64,000 nucleotides of DNA, from positions 248,001 to 312,000 of the forward strand of contig JAEINT010000002.1 in the NCBI GenBank assembly GCA_016342745.1, written 5' to 3'. The notes under the pieces are model-generated. The model was not told the origin of the DNA. It worked only from the letters and a program-made list of their open reading frames with translations, and made no database searches. This stretch comes from Labilibaculum sp. (GTDB lineage: Bacteria > Bacteroidota > Bacteroidia > Bacteroidales > Marinifilaceae). A program made the position numbers and the translations under genes. Of this stretch, positions 54,813-64,000 are shown piece by piece. Each line of letters begins with the position of its first letter. Position 1 is the stretch's first letter.

Positions 54813-56006
54813 ATGAAAATTAGATTATTATTAACTGCTATTCTAACATTTGCTTTGTGCCAAGTTTCGTTCGCTAAAAAGGATGAGGGAGCAAAAAAAT
54901 CTTATCAGTTTACCATTGAAAAGCAATTGGCATCAACGCCAGTTAAAAATCAACATCGTTCAGGAACCTGTTGGGCTCATGGTACAATTTCGTTTTTAGA
55001 GTCGGAACTTTTGCGCTTGGGAAAAGGAGAGTTTGATTTGTCTGATATGTTTATCGTGAATAAAAATTATCATATGCGTGCTAATGACTATGTGCGTTTT
55101 CATGGTACAAAGAGATTTTCGGCAGGAGCTGAAGGTTGGGATGTTGTAAATGTGATTCGAGAGTTTGGGATTGTACCGCAAGAAATATATTCTGGAAATA
55201 CAATTGGTGAAAGTATGCCTGTGCATGGTGAAATGGATTTGGTTTTAAAAGCTTATGTTGATGCAGTAGTGAAAAATAGAAATAAAAAATTGACACCAGT
55301 TTGGATGAAAGGATTTGATGGAATTCTTGATGCCTATTTAGGCGAGATTCCTGCAACTTTTAATTACAATGGAGCTGAATATACTCCGAATACATTTGCT
55401 GATCATTTAGGTCTTAATATGGACGATTACGTGACAATTGGTTCTTATACGCATCACCCATTTTATGAGTCATTCATATTCGAAGGACCCGATAATTGGT
55501 CATTAGGAGAGATTTATAATGTGCCATTGGAGGATATGATGAGTTTAATTGATGAGGCGATTGAAAAGGGTTATTCGATGGCTTGGGTAAGCGATGTAAG
55601 TGATAAAGGTTTTTCACATCAGAAAGGTGTGGCTGTTATTCCTGATACAGATTCTGAAACGATGGATGATGCAGAAATTTCCAAATGGGAAAAGATGAGT
55701 AAGGATGAAAAATCGACTTATGGATTGGATTATCCTGTTCAGGAAAAAGAAATCACTCAAGAAATGCGTCAACTTGCTTTCGATAATTACGAAACAACAG
55801 AAGATCATTTAATGCATTTGGTTGGAACAGCAAAAGATCAGAATGGAACGAAGTATTACATCATAAAGAATTCGTGGGGAACAGATCGAAACGAGCATGG
55901 AGGATTCTTTTATGCATCGGAAGCGTGGGTAAAATACAAGAGCTTATCTATAATGCTGCATAAAGATGCCATTCCAAATGAAATAGCTAAAAAACTAGGG
56001 TTGTAG
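54813..56006 (+). CDS. Secreted C1 family cysteine peptidase (aminopeptidase C/bleomycin hydrolase-like)
   Basis: 397 residues. Signal peptide MKIRLLLTAILTFALCQVSFA, then a papain-type core: NQHRSGTCWAHGTISFLESE (catalytic Cys), DHLMHLVGTAKD (His) and IIKNSWGTDRNEHGGF (Asn). The insertions and length fit PepC/bleomycin hydrolase. The export signal is unusual for a group best known as cytoplasmic but common in Bacteroidota. Next to the M49-like gene it may form a peptide-degrading pair. Confidence 0.9.
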   Translation: MKIRLLLTAILTFALCQVSFAKKDEGAKKSYQFTIEKQLASTPVKNQHRSGTCWAHGTISFLESELLRLGKGEFDLSDMFIVNKNYHMRANDYVRFHGTKRFSAGAEGWDVVNVIREFGIVPQEIYSGNTIGESMPVHGEMDLVLKAYVDAVVKNRNKKLTPVWMKGFDGILDAYLGEIPATFNYNGAEYTPNTFADHLGLNMDDYVTIGSYTHHPFYESFIFEGPDNWSLGEIYNVPLEDMMSLIDEAIEKGYSMAWVSDVSDKGFSHQKGVAVIPDTDSETMDDAEISKWEKMSKDEKSTYGLDYPVQEKEITQEMRQLAFDNYETTEDHLMHLVGTAKDQNGTKYYIIKNSWGTDRNEHGGFFYASEAWVKYKSLSIMLHKDAIPNEIAKKLGL

Positions 56007-56026
56007 TAGTAATCCGAATTGATTTG

Positions 56027-56062
56027 AAATAGGCTTGAATGAGAATTCAGGCCTATTTTTTA
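56027..56062 (+). terminator. Intrinsic terminator
   Basis: AAATAGGC..GAAT / ATTC..GCCTATTT stem followed by T's after the C1 peptidase gene. Confidence 0.65.
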
Positions 56063-56222
56063 TGCTTGAAATTTGAAAATAGGTTGTCTTTACGGCAGAC
56101 GCGATTTTTTTGCTATTTAAATTTCTTAGGAAGTTTCAAGCGGGAATTGCCGATCGTGCGCGATTCGGGGTAGTGGGTTGCTACGGAGATCAAAACAGCT
56201 TTCGAGAGGCTTGATTCTTTTG

Positions 56223-56342
56223 CTTACTTTTCTCATTTAAGGAGAAAAGTAAGAGCCCGTCCGGCTAAAGGACAAGAACAAAATTGATATTATTTTGTCT
56301 TCAAGCCAGACGGGCTGTTCTTTTATCATTGCCATAAAAGAA
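56223..56342. repeat. Cluster of three hairpins, MITE/REP-like element
   Basis: Three inverted repeats in a row: CTTACTTTTCTC / GAGAAAAGTAAG (56223-56253, perfect 12), AGCCCGTCCGGC / GCCAGACGGGCT (56254-56316, one mismatch, with a nested ACAAAAT / ATTTTGT pair), and TTCTTTTAT / ATAAAAGAA (about 56318-56342). No coding frame. The flanks (56090-56222 and 56343-56500) are GC-richer than their surroundings and also non-coding. Confidence 0.55.
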
Positions 56343-56503
56343 CCAAAAAGGCTAGGCCACAACTCTTAGCTACCCATAAAGAATCAAAGGCTAAACAGAA
56401 TAATATTCAATCGTTCCTCATTCATGGAATTCTGTTTTAACGCCTGGGGCCCCAGCGTAGAGTTGAATGCCAATTTGGTGCCAAGATTTGAGATAAATAT
56501 TAT

Positions 56504-56537
56504 ACAAAAACACCACCTCCCGCGTGGGAAGGTGGTG
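56504..56537 (-). terminator. SulP gene terminator
   Basis: Minus strand CACCACCT / AGGTGGTG with an inner CCC/GGG pair, then TTTTTGT. A second small hairpin GGAAAC / GTTTCC (about 56551-56564) precedes it. Confidence 0.75.
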
Positions 56538-56584
56538 AAAAAAAAGCAACGGAAACAAGTTTCCGTCACAGATATCATATGAGC

Positions 56585-58195
56585 TTACTCAATTTTAACT
56601 TTATCGGTAACAACATAGTACCTTGGATCATCAATATCTCTTAAGATAACAGTTCTAAAGTGATCATCGGCACGATGTAGTAGATTAATACAGTCATCAC
56701 TTAGGTGCTTCAGTTTAATTGTTTTTCCTGCCGCCTCATATTTCGCAACCAAATTGCTAATTGCTTCAATGCCAGAGTGATCAGCCACTCTAGAATCGAT
56801 AAAATCAATTTCTATTGATTCTGGATCATTTTCAATATCGAATTTGTTGTTGAAGGTTGTGATTGATCCGAAGAACAAAGGTCCCCAAATTTCATATATT
56901 TTCGTACCATCTTCACGAGTCGATTTTCTTGCACGAATTTTACGAGCATTGTCCCAAGAAAAGGCAAGTGCACTAACAATTACACCAACCAATACTGCAA
57001 TAGCAAGATCGAATACAACGGTTAAACCAGTAACAAGAATCAATACAAAGGCATCGGCTTTTGGTATTTTAAGCAGTACGTTAAAAGTAGCCCATGCAAA
57101 AGTCCCGATTACAACCATAAACATTACACCAACTAGTGCTGCGATAGGTACCATTTCGATATAAGGAGAAGCAAAAAGAATAAATACCAACAATGTAGAT
57201 GCGGCAATAATTCCTGATAATCTTCCTCGACCGCCAGATTTTACATTGATCAATGATTGACCAATCATAGCGCAACCACCCATACCACCGAAAAATCCGG
57301 TTACGATATTAGCAGCACCCTGTGCCATACATTCGCGGTTTCCATTTCCACGACTGTTGGTTATCTCATCCAATAAATTCAAAGTCATTAAAGACTCAAT
57401 CAAACCAATTGCTGCTAAAATTGCCGCATAAGGCAGAATAAAAGTAACGGTTGTCCAGTTTAAAGGAACCATTGCAAACAACTGACTTTGGAAAGTAGGT
57501 AAACCTCCTTTTAGACCAGAACCACCACCATCTCTAATAAACGATCCAACAGTACTAACATCTAGGTTACCAAATATAACAATAGCCGAAACAGCTACAA
57601 TTGCTGCGAGAGCTGCAGGAACTTTGGTTGTTAGCTTAGGTAGGAAATACATGATTCCCATTGTTAAGGCAACCAAACCAATCATAGTATACAGATCTAG
57701 ACCTTGTAACCAAGTTGGTTCTCCGCCCGAAATATCTTTAAACATGCCCAATTGCGATAAGAAAATCACAATTGCCAAACCGTTTACAAAACCCATCATT
57801 ACTGGATGAGGAATCAATCTGACGAATTTACCGAATTTGAATACACCGGCTAAAAATTGAATTACACCTGCTAGCACAACGGTAGCAAACAAATAGTTCA
57901 ATCCCATATCTTGAATTGGGTTAGCCATTGCCATTCCCATATCGTTTCCTTCTTTTACAAGGCTTACTAAAACAACTGCCATTGCACCTGTTGCTCCAGA
58001 AATCATTCCTGGACGACCACCAAATACAGATGTGATTAAACCAACCATAAAGGCAGCATACAATCCAACTAAAGGATCTACACCCGCTACAAAGGCAAAT
58101 GCAACCGCTTCTGGAACCAATGCAAGAGCAACTGTTAATCCTGATAAAATATCATCTTTTGAATTTGCTGCTTTCTTTCTAAAAAAATCTACCAT
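56585..58195 (-). CDS. SulP family anion transporter with STAS domain
   Basis: 536 residues. About 11-12 membrane helices (starting DDILSGLTVALALVPEAVAFAFVAGVDP, the SulP signature) and a C-terminal STAS domain (from about 425, IDFIDSRVADHSGIEAI). Transports sulfate, bicarbonate or another anion across the inner membrane; the substrate is not visible from sequence. Own promoter and terminator. Confidence 0.92.
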   Translation of the reverse strand: MVDFFRKKAANSKDDILSGLTVALALVPEAVAFAFVAGVDPLVGLYAAFMVGLITSVFGGRPGMISGATGAMAVVLVSLVKEGNDMGMAMANPIQDMGLNYLFATVVLAGVIQFLAGVFKFGKFVRLIPHPVMMGFVNGLAIVIFLSQLGMFKDISGGEPTWLQGLDLYTMIGLVALTMGIMYFLPKLTTKVPAALAAIVAVSAIVIFGNLDVSTVGSFIRDGGGSGLKGGLPTFQSQLFAMVPLNWTTVTFILPYAAILAAIGLIESLMTLNLLDEITNSRGNGNRECMAQGAANIVTGFFGGMGGCAMIGQSLINVKSGGRGRLSGIIAASTLLVFILFASPYIEMVPIAALVGVMFMVVIGTFAWATFNVLLKIPKADAFVLILVTGLTVVFDLAIAVLVGVIVSALAFSWDNARKIRARKSTREDGTKIYEIWGPLFFGSITTFNNKFDIENDPESIEIDFIDSRVADHSGIEAISNLVAKYEAAGKTIKLKHLSDDCINLLHRADDHFRTVILRDIDDPRYYVVTDKVKIE

Positions 58196-58226
58196 CTTCG
58201 AATCATCAAAATTTTGAATAAGACGG

Positions 58227-58234
58227 CAAAACTA
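58227..58234 (-). promoter_or_regulatory. -7 element TAGTTTTG of the SulP gene
   Basis: Matches TANNTTTG on the minus strand, predicting a start near 58220, about 25 bases before ATG 58195. The rest of 58235-58535 shows only AT-rich spacer. Confidence 0.5.
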
Positions 58235-58538
58235 GGCTTTTAAATTTTAGTAATGTTAAGATTAGATTAAAGAATTAGAATTTATTTGAGCGGAAACGTT
58301 TTATATGTTGTCTAACATATTTGAGAGAAGACTAAAATATGCAAGTTTTCAAGATTTGGAGAAAATGATAAGATTCTAAATAGAGATTAAGACTTAAATT
58401 ATTTTTTTTCATTCTCTTAAAATCCTTAAATTGAATTAAGTAATGAAATGTAAATGATATCCAGTTAACGAACTCTTATTTGCCCTGATTATTAGGGATA
58501 CGAAAAATAGATTGATAGAGATTATTAATCCGTGAGTG

Positions 58539-58805
58539 ATGAAAAGAGTAATTAAGGATTACAAAAGTATTGGAATTAACCTAATTCAGTTGTTGATAAA
58601 AAATTTCCCAGATGGAATTTATGAAGATGATTTAATAAGTATCAGCAAACCCAATGGTGATAAAATAAATGTTATTGAGTTAAAAACCGAGGATACAATC
58701 TACCTCATTAAAATGAATCAAGAATTACAAACTACAATTGATTCATTCACAGGAGATTTTGAAGGTCTTGATCCTTATTCTGATGGATACAGAGAGAGTC
58801 CTTAG
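58539..58805 (+). CDS. Small protein of unknown function
   Basis: 88 residues from ATG 58539, preceded directly by a GTG that could also start. Acidic, with a compact alpha/beta look ([34 protein letters not shown]). No signal peptide. The stop overlaps the end of dxs by four bases on the other strand. No family recognised. Confidence 0.55.
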   Translation: MKRVIKDYKSIGINLIQLLIKNFPDGIYEDDLISISKPNGDKINVIELKTEDTIYLIKMNQELQTTIDSFTGDFEGLDPYSDGYRESP

Positions 58806-60715
58806 TTGATTTGTTTACTTAAAGCAGCAACAACAGTTTGAATAATACCGTTTTTGTCGTAGCCACATTCTCGGTACAACTCTTGTTGAGTACCCTGTTC
58901 TACCCATTTATCAGGTACACCCAAACGTTTTACTTTGGCGTAATAGTCATGTTCACTCATGAATTCAAGTACGGCTGATCCTAGTCCTCCAATAATGCAT
59001 CCATCTTCGATCGTAATGACTTGCTTGTGTTTTGTAAAAACTTCGTGTAGTAGATCTTCATCGATAGGTTTTAAGTAACGCATATCATAGTGAGCTACAG
59101 AATAACCTTCTTTTTCTAACTGTTCAATTGCATCGACAGCTTCCATACCAATTGGTCCTATCGAAAGAATTGCCAAATCGTTTCCATCTTTCAACTTCTG
59201 TCCTTTCCCAACCGGAAGAATCTCAAAAGGCTTTTGCCAATCAATAATACGACCTTTTCCTCTTGGGTAACGGATAGAGAAAGGGCCCATATTTTCCTGC
59301 TGAGCGGTAAACATCAAATTTCTAAGTTCGATTGCATCTAAAGGGGAAGCAATTGTCATGTTTGGAACACATCGCATAAAAGCAAGGTCGTAAACACCAT
59401 GATGAGTTGCTCCATCAGCACCTACTACACCACCACGATCCAAACAGAAAACAACATCAACACCTTGAAGTGCTACATCATGAATAACCTGATCGTAGGC
59501 ACGTTGCATAAAAGAAGAATAGATTGCACAGAATGGCAACTTCCCTTTTGCAGCTAATCCGCCAGAGAAGGTTACAGCATGTTGTTCTGCAATACCAACA
59601 TCAAAAGCGCGGTCAGGCATTTTCTCCATCATGATATTTAGAGAACTACCTGTAGGCATTGCAGGTGTGATACCTACAATCTTATCATTTTTTTCAGCTA
59701 GCTCAACCAAAGTGTTTCCAAAAACTTCTTGGAATTTTGGCGCCTGTGGTTCTGTAGGAGTTTGGGTAAGGATTTCTCCTGTTTTCACATCAAATTTTCC
59801 TGGAGCATGCCAGTAGGTCTGATCAATTTCAGCTTGCTTAAAACCTTTCCCTTTTTGCGTAATAACGTGCAAAAGTTTAGGTCCCGGTATTTTTTTCAGA
59901 TCACTTAGCACTTTCACCATGTGATTTACATCATGTCCATCTATAGGTCCAAAATATCTGAAATTGAAGGCTTCAAAAATATTACTTTGCTTTAATAGAA
60001 TGGTTTTGATACCGTGTTCTATTTTTTGAAATATCTTTTGAGTGTTTGGATTTACTCGATTTAGTTTCCCTAAAAATCGCCAAACATCATTTTTTACTTT
60101 ATTATAAGTTTGGGAGGTGGTAATATCCAACAAATAATTATTCAGGCCTCCAACATTTGGGTCAATGGCCATATTGTTATCGTTAAGGATAACCAATAAA
60201 TCGGCATTGTTATTCGCGGCATTGTTTAAGCCTTCGAAAGCCAAACCTGCAGTCATCGATCCATCACCAATTACAGCAACTGTTTTTCGATCTTTCTCCT
60301 TGTTTAAATGGGCAGCTGTTGCCATTCCCAAAGCAGCAGAAATAGAAGTAGAGGAGTGTCCTACTGTGAAAGCATCATATTCACTTTCACCTCTGTTAGG
60401 GAAACCACTAATTCCTTTGTGTTTTCTGTTGGTGTGAAATACCTCTTTTCGACCTGTAAGAATTTTGTGTCCATAGGCCTGATGACCTACATCCCAAATC
60501 AGATTATCGTAAGGTGTATTGAGAACGTAATGTAGGGCAACCGTAAGTTCGATTACACCTAAGCTAGCACCAAAATGCCCTGGATTGCAAGAAACTTCTT
60601 CAATAATTTCTTGGCGCAACTCTTCACAAACCTGTATTAGGTCATCTTCAGAGACCTTTTTAAGATCAGATGGAAAATTTATTTTATCTAAAAGTTCTTT
60701 TTCAGACTTGGCCAT
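58802..60715 (-). CDS. dxs: 1-deoxy-D-xylulose-5-phosphate synthase
   Basis: 637 residues, full length. Thiamine-diphosphate enzyme that condenses pyruvate and glyceraldehyde 3-phosphate, first step of the MEP isoprenoid route. Motifs: [31 protein letters not shown], the ThDP site [33 protein letters not shown] (catalytic Glu) and [17 protein letters not shown]. Single gene, convergent with a small unknown gene. Confidence 0.96.
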   Translation of the reverse strand: MAKSEKELLDKINFPSDLKKVSEDDLIQVCEELRQEIIEEVSCNPGHFGASLGVIELTVALHYVLNTPYDNLIWDVGHQAYGHKILTGRKEVFHTNRKHKGISGFPNRGESEYDAFTVGHSSTSISAALGMATAAHLNKEKDRKTVAVIGDGSMTAGLAFEGLNNAANNNADLLVILNDNNMAIDPNVGGLNNYLLDITTSQTYNKVKNDVWRFLGKLNRVNPNTQKIFQKIEHGIKTILLKQSNIFEAFNFRYFGPIDGHDVNHMVKVLSDLKKIPGPKLLHVITQKGKGFKQAEIDQTYWHAPGKFDVKTGEILTQTPTEPQAPKFQEVFGNTLVELAEKNDKIVGITPAMPTGSSLNIMMEKMPDRAFDVGIAEQHAVTFSGGLAAKGKLPFCAIYSSFMQRAYDQVIHDVALQGVDVVFCLDRGGVVGADGATHHGVYDLAFMRCVPNMTIASPLDAIELRNLMFTAQQENMGPFSIRYPRGKGRIIDWQKPFEILPVGKGQKLKDGNDLAILSIGPIGMEAVDAIEQLEKEGYSVAHYDMRYLKPIDEDLLHEVFTKHKQVITIEDGCIIGGLGSAVLEFMSEHDYYAKVKRLGVPDKWVEQGTQQELYRECGYDKNGIIQTVVAALSKQIN

Positions 60716-60933
60716 GTACGAAATCCCCTTTAAAATCGTTTAACAGAATAAGAATTTGTTTATTATTTTTAGCTAATGCTAGATAAACAGATCATTCTGG
60801 AAGCAAAATTATGCACGAAGATAATAATAAAAACTAAAGTATTCTTTCATTCGTGTGTGGTGATCCCATAGCAGATTCCTATATTTGCTTGTAGAAGTGC
60901 AAGTTTCATTACTAACAAAAGTACAATTTAAAC

Positions 60934-61944
60934 ATGTTCAAAAAAGCGAGCCCCGTAGTATTCATCTTAGTATCTGTTTTTTTATGCTTTTCTTGTGTGC
61001 CTACAAGACAATTTCAAGAGCTTCAAAACAAGCAAGAAAATTGCCAGGATGAATTAGAAATGGTTAAGGAAAAAAACCTTGAATTGAGTGAGGCAAATAC
61101 TGAATTAAGTGGAAGATTGGAGGTTTTAGATGAGAAATTTAAAAACTTACTGTCCGATACACTTGATATATCTAGAAGACTGCAATCAGCTCGAGAACGA
61201 TTAAACAGAATTGAAAAAAGCAATCAGGATTTACTAAGTCAATTGGCAGGAATGCAAGCTGGTAATGCAAAAGAAACAAAAGTTTTGCTTGGGCAGATAA
61301 AAAAAGCACAAAATGAACTTCGCTTGCGCGAGGATGAGGTTTTGGCTTTGGAAAAAGAAATGAATGCACGAAAGCGTAAATTAGACGTTTTGCAAGCTGA
61401 ACTTAATAGAAGAGACAAGCGTTTACAAGAGTTAGAATCGGCTTTAAATAGAAAAGATGAGGTGGTTCGTGCCTTGAAACAAAAGGTGATGAATGCCTTA
61501 ACTGGTTTTGAAGGGAATGGACTTTCGATTACTACGAAAAATGGGAAAGTATATGTTTCCATGGATGAAAAGCTACTATTCAAATCGGGAAGCTATCAAG
61601 TTGACCAAAGAGGAGTTGAAGCATTAGGACATTTAGCTGGAGTTCTGGCTCAAAATAAAGATATCAATGTAATGATTGAAGGACATACCGATAATGTTCC
61701 TTACAATGGAAGCGGAGCACTAAAAGACAATTGGGATTTAAGTGTAAAAAGAGCTACCTCAATTGTTCGTATTCTGGTTCGTAACAAACAGATTGATGCC
61801 AAAAGATTAACCGTTGCCGGTCGTAGCAAGTATGTTCCTATCGATTCAAATGCTTCAGCTGTTGGTCGTAGCAAAAACCGTAGAACCGAAATTATATTAA
61901 CGCCAAAATTGGATGAATTATTCAAGATATTGGAAACAAATTAA
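60934..61944 (+). CDS. OmpA family lipoprotein with long coiled coil
   Basis: 336 residues. Lipobox CFSC with Cys21, a coiled coil over about residues 28-185 (QENCQDELEMVKEKNLELSE onward), then an OmpA peptidoglycan-binding domain (LLFKSGSYQVDQRG, IEGHTDNVPYNG, SVKRATSIVRIL, VAGRSKYVPIDSN, KNRRTEIILTP). Likely outer-membrane anchored and reaching to the cell wall. Followed by a short hairpin repeat and the BtpA-family gene. Confidence 0.9.
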   Translation: MFKKASPVVFILVSVFLCFSCVPTRQFQELQNKQENCQDELEMVKEKNLELSEANTELSGRLEVLDEKFKNLLSDTLDISRRLQSARERLNRIEKSNQDLLSQLAGMQAGNAKETKVLLGQIKKAQNELRLREDEVLALEKEMNARKRKLDVLQAELNRRDKRLQELESALNRKDEVVRALKQKVMNALTGFEGNGLSITTKNGKVYVSMDEKLLFKSGSYQVDQRGVEALGHLAGVLAQNKDINVMIEGHTDNVPYNGSGALKDNWDLSVKRATSIVRILVRNKQIDAKRLTVAGRSKYVPIDSNASAVGRSKNRRTEIILTPKLDELFKILETN

Positions 61945-61947
61945 TAA

Positions 61948-61972
61948 GTAGAGACGCACTGCGGTGCGACTG
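61948..61972. repeat. Short GC-rich hairpin element
   Basis: GTAGAGACGCACTGCGGTGCGA contains CGCAC / GTGCG (61955-61968). It is of the type often found scattered between Bacteroidota genes; only this copy is in the window. It is not followed by T's, so a terminator is less likely. Confidence 0.4.
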
Positions 61973-61992
61973 TACAATATTAAATTTCAAAT

Positions 61993-62802
61993 ATGAAAAG
62001 AAGTCAGTTATTTCAATTGGAAAAATCCATAATTGGAATGGTGCACGTGCAAGCCTTACCGGGTACACCAAAAAATAAATATTCTCTTGCCGAAATTTGT
62101 GATATTGCAGTAGCTGAAGCAAAAACATACGAAGAAGCTGGCGTAGATGCTGTCATGATTGAGAACATGCACGATGTTCCTTACCTGAAAGGTTCTGTTG
62201 GCCCAGAAATAACAGCTGCAATGGCTGTTGTAGCAAAAGCAATACGTGATGCGGTGCAATTACCATTAGGAATACAAATTCTGGCTGGGGCTAATAAAGA
62301 AGCGCTGGCTGTCGCAAAAGCTGCAAATTTTCAATTTATTAGAGCCGAAGGATTTGTATTTGGTCATGTTGCCGACGAAGGCTACATTGACGCTTGCGCA
62401 GGGGAATTAATGCGTTATCGGAAAACAATTGGTGCCGAAGATATTGCCGTTTTCACGGATATAAAAAAGAAACACAGTTCGCATGCAATTACTTCGGATG
62501 TAGATATTGATGAAACAGCACATGCGGCAGAATTTTTCTTGAGCGATGGAGTGATTATTACAGGATCTTCGACAGGAAAAGCGGTTTATTTACACGAATT
62601 AAAATGCCTGAAAGATAAAATTCAGATTCCAGTCTTAATTGGATCAGGTATAACTGCAGATAATATTCAAGAATATTGGGAATATGCTTCTGCTTTTATT
62701 GTTGGTTCCCACTTTAAGGAAGAAGGGTATTGGGAGAATAAAATTTCGGAAATGCGACTTCAAAAATTCATGAAAACTGTGAAACGATTGGCGAACGCAT
62801 AA
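61993..62802 (+). CDS. BtpA/SgcQ family TIM-barrel protein
   Basis: 269 residues, no signal peptide. IIGMVHVQALPGTP, YEEAGVDAVMIENMHDVPYLKG and GPEITAAMAVVAKAIRDAVQLPLGIQIL are the BtpA signature; a phosphate-binding-like GSGITADN and IVGSHFKEEGYWEN close the barrel. Known members are tied to photosystem I biogenesis in cyanobacteria and to sugar-related clusters elsewhere, but the reaction is not established. It starts 48 bases after the OmpA gene. Confidence 0.85.
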   Translation: MKRSQLFQLEKSIIGMVHVQALPGTPKNKYSLAEICDIAVAEAKTYEEAGVDAVMIENMHDVPYLKGSVGPEITAAMAVVAKAIRDAVQLPLGIQILAGANKEALAVAKAANFQFIRAEGFVFGHVADEGYIDACAGELMRYRKTIGAEDIAVFTDIKKKHSSHAITSDVDIDETAHAAEFFLSDGVIITGSSTGKAVYLHELKCLKDKIQIPVLIGSGITADNIQEYWEYASAFIVGSHFKEEGYWENKISEMRLQKFMKTVKRLANA

Positions 62803-62864
62803 CTAAATTAAGTAGAACTCGTAATAAATTTAATAGAGCATTTTATTGAATTTATTACTTGTGC

Positions 62865-64000
62865 ATGAATATCCTTAAAGTTCGGATTCGAATTTTATTA
62901 ACACAATTATTAAACTTGTGTTTTATTCTAATTTTACTTTTGATTTTCGAAGGTAAAAGTTCTTATGCCCAAAAAAATAATTCATACTTATTCGAGCACA
63001 TTTCAGAATTAGACGGTCTTGGAAATAACAATGTATTATTTGTAAAACAAGACAGTAAAGGGTTTATTTGGGTTGGTACAGAAGGCGGTTTAAACAAATA
63101 CGATGGACATAGGTTCAAACACTATAGACATGACCCTAAAGATAGTTTAAGTATTAGTGATAATTATGTCACCTCCTTATGTGAGCTTTCCCATAATAAG
63201 TATTTGGTTGGTACAATGAATGGATTAAATATTTTTAATCCAGAAAAGGGCACTTTTAAACCTTACAATTTAGAACCAACAGGATTTGACAATTACAATT
63301 GGGTAACCTGTATCGTGCCTTCAAAAAATGGTGGTGCTTGGATTGGATCAAGAAGTGGTTTGTATCGCTATCAGGATAACTACAATACAATTTCATGGTT
63401 AACTCATGAAAATAGAAAAGAATATATTTTCCAAGCTGACGATTTGGAGTTACTTCACTACAAAAATGAAAATACCTTAGGTAAGCAATTAAATGACGAT
63501 GCTATTTCTTCTGTTCTAGAGGACAAAAAGGGAAATGTTTGGATTGCCACAGATTTTGGTGGTGTTGCGAATGGTGCTCTGCATAAAATGGAACCGGGTC
63601 CATACTTTGACTATCCAGAAATCTCAAAAAAACTAAAATTTGATGAGGAAAAGAATGAGAACTCAATTGGAAAATTTCCTGCTTCATTATTTGAAGATAA
63701 GAATGGGAATATTTGGTTGGGAACATGGATGTTTGGCTTATACCGTATAAATCCAGAAACCTATGAAATAACTCGATTTCATGAAAAAACGAAGAATGCA
63801 GAGAGTCAAATGTGTAATAATATTTTTACGATGGTGGAGGATTCACATAAAAACATGTGGATTGCTACCTACAATAAAGGTTTGTATAGGTTAGATGCAA
63901 GCGAATTAAACTCTGATTCGCCATCCTTTATGAATTTCAAAGTGAATCATTCTAGATTAAATAGTATTACGAGTAATCATTTAAGAAATCTATATTTCGA
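62865..64000 (+). CDS. Two-component-regulator propeller protein, N-terminal part (cut by window edge)
   Basis: ATG at 62865 opens a frame that stays open to the end of the window (378 codons). A signal/anchor segment (LLNLCFILILLLIFEG) is followed by repeated propeller units of the regulator type: SKGFIWVGTEGGLNKYDGHRF, NGGAWIGSRSGLYRYQD, KKGNVWIATDFGG, KNGNIWLGTWMFGLYRIN and HKNMWIATYNKGLYRLD. This is the periplasmic sensor of hybrid two-component systems (HTCS) or of related kinases/AraC regulators. The effector part lies outside. A nearby glycan cluster would be expected beyond the edge. Confidence 0.88.
   Translation, partial: MNILKVRIRILLTQLLNLCFILILLLIFEGKSSYAQKNNSYLFEHISELDGLGNNNVLFVKQDSKGFIWVGTEGGLNKYDGHRFKHYRHDPKDSLSISDNYVTSLCELSHNKYLVGTMNGLNIFNPEKGTFKPYNLEPTGFDNYNWVTCIVPSKNGGAWIGSRSGLYRYQDNYNTISWLTHENRKEYIFQADDLELLHYKNENTLGKQLNDDAISSVLEDKKGNVWIATDFGGVANGALHKMEPGPYFDYPEISKKLKFDEEKNENSIGKFPASLFEDKNGNIWLGTWMFGLYRINPETYEITRFHEKTKNAESQMCNNIFTMVEDSHKNMWIATYNKGLYRLDASELNSDSPSFMNFKVNHSRLNSITSNHLRNLYF

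Noticed and set aside
61239-61583. 114-codon minus-strand frame opposite the OmpA lipoprotein
   Set aside because: Antisense shadow of a Lys/Glu-rich coiled coil, which gives Ser/Phe-rich open frames on the other strand.
1-64000. CRISPR arrays, rRNA or tRNA genes, complete insertion sequences
   Set aside because: No regular short repeats with spacers, no rRNA-like or cloverleaf sequence and no transposase frame were found.

Overview
The window is AT-rich bacterial DNA from a member of the Bacteroidota. The evidence is a PorP/SprF-OmpA protein beside a gliding-motility (type B CTD) surface protein, many TANNTTTG-type -7 promoter elements, SdhCAB of the b558 type, many small secreted lipoproteins, and the start of a two-component-regulator propeller protein. 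The mix of butyrate kinase, alginate lyase and a hybrid-sensor-type protein fits a marine, fermentative or facultative Marinilabiliales-like organism. That placement is inferred from gene content only; no rRNA or marker tree is available.

Layout. 1-680: end of a mobile element (integrase start on the minus strand) next to a hairpin and terminator that may mark its attachment site. 0.7-6 kb: a TIM-barrel protein, two copies of a putative small RNA, a small secreted protein, and the T9SS-linked pair. 6.3-12.3 kb: dCMP deaminase and a C-terminal processing protease, a Spy/CpxP-like gene broken by a stop codon, a 5'-nucleotidase-like lipoprotein and an outer-membrane barrel. 12.4-19.8 kb: hydrolase, sdhCAB, RlpA-like protein, lipoprotein and TonB-domain protein. 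20-29.6 kb: housekeeping (Dus, RbfA, Lol-type permease, TrpS, PlsC) mixed with paralogous secreted proteins. 29.6-34.8 kb: PAS histidine kinase, butyrate kinase and HemN.

34.7-41.8 kb is the most striking part. It is a one-strand sugar-acid module: GntR regulator, fused gluconokinase/6-phosphogluconate dehydrogenase, an Nramp-fold transporter lacking the metal-binding signatures, an SDR oxidoreductase, an RbsD/FucU protein and a PL7-type alginate lyase. It lies between the real hemN 3' end with its terminator and a decayed second copy of that same 3' end and terminator, so it looks like an inserted island. 41.8-43.5 kb holds two orphan genes, each followed by a related repeat.

43.7-54.7 kb: DUF1289 protein, MarR regulator with membrane protein, two more copies of the putative small RNA in tandem, a PIF1/HRDC helicase, a NarL-type two-component pair, an Rrf2/RIC iron-sulfur repair pair and an M49-like peptidase. 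54.8-64 kb: secreted C1 peptidase, a hairpin-rich non-coding element, SulP transporter, Dxs, OmpA lipoprotein, BtpA-family protein and the propeller-domain regulator cut by the window end. No rRNA, tRNA or CRISPR array was recognised.
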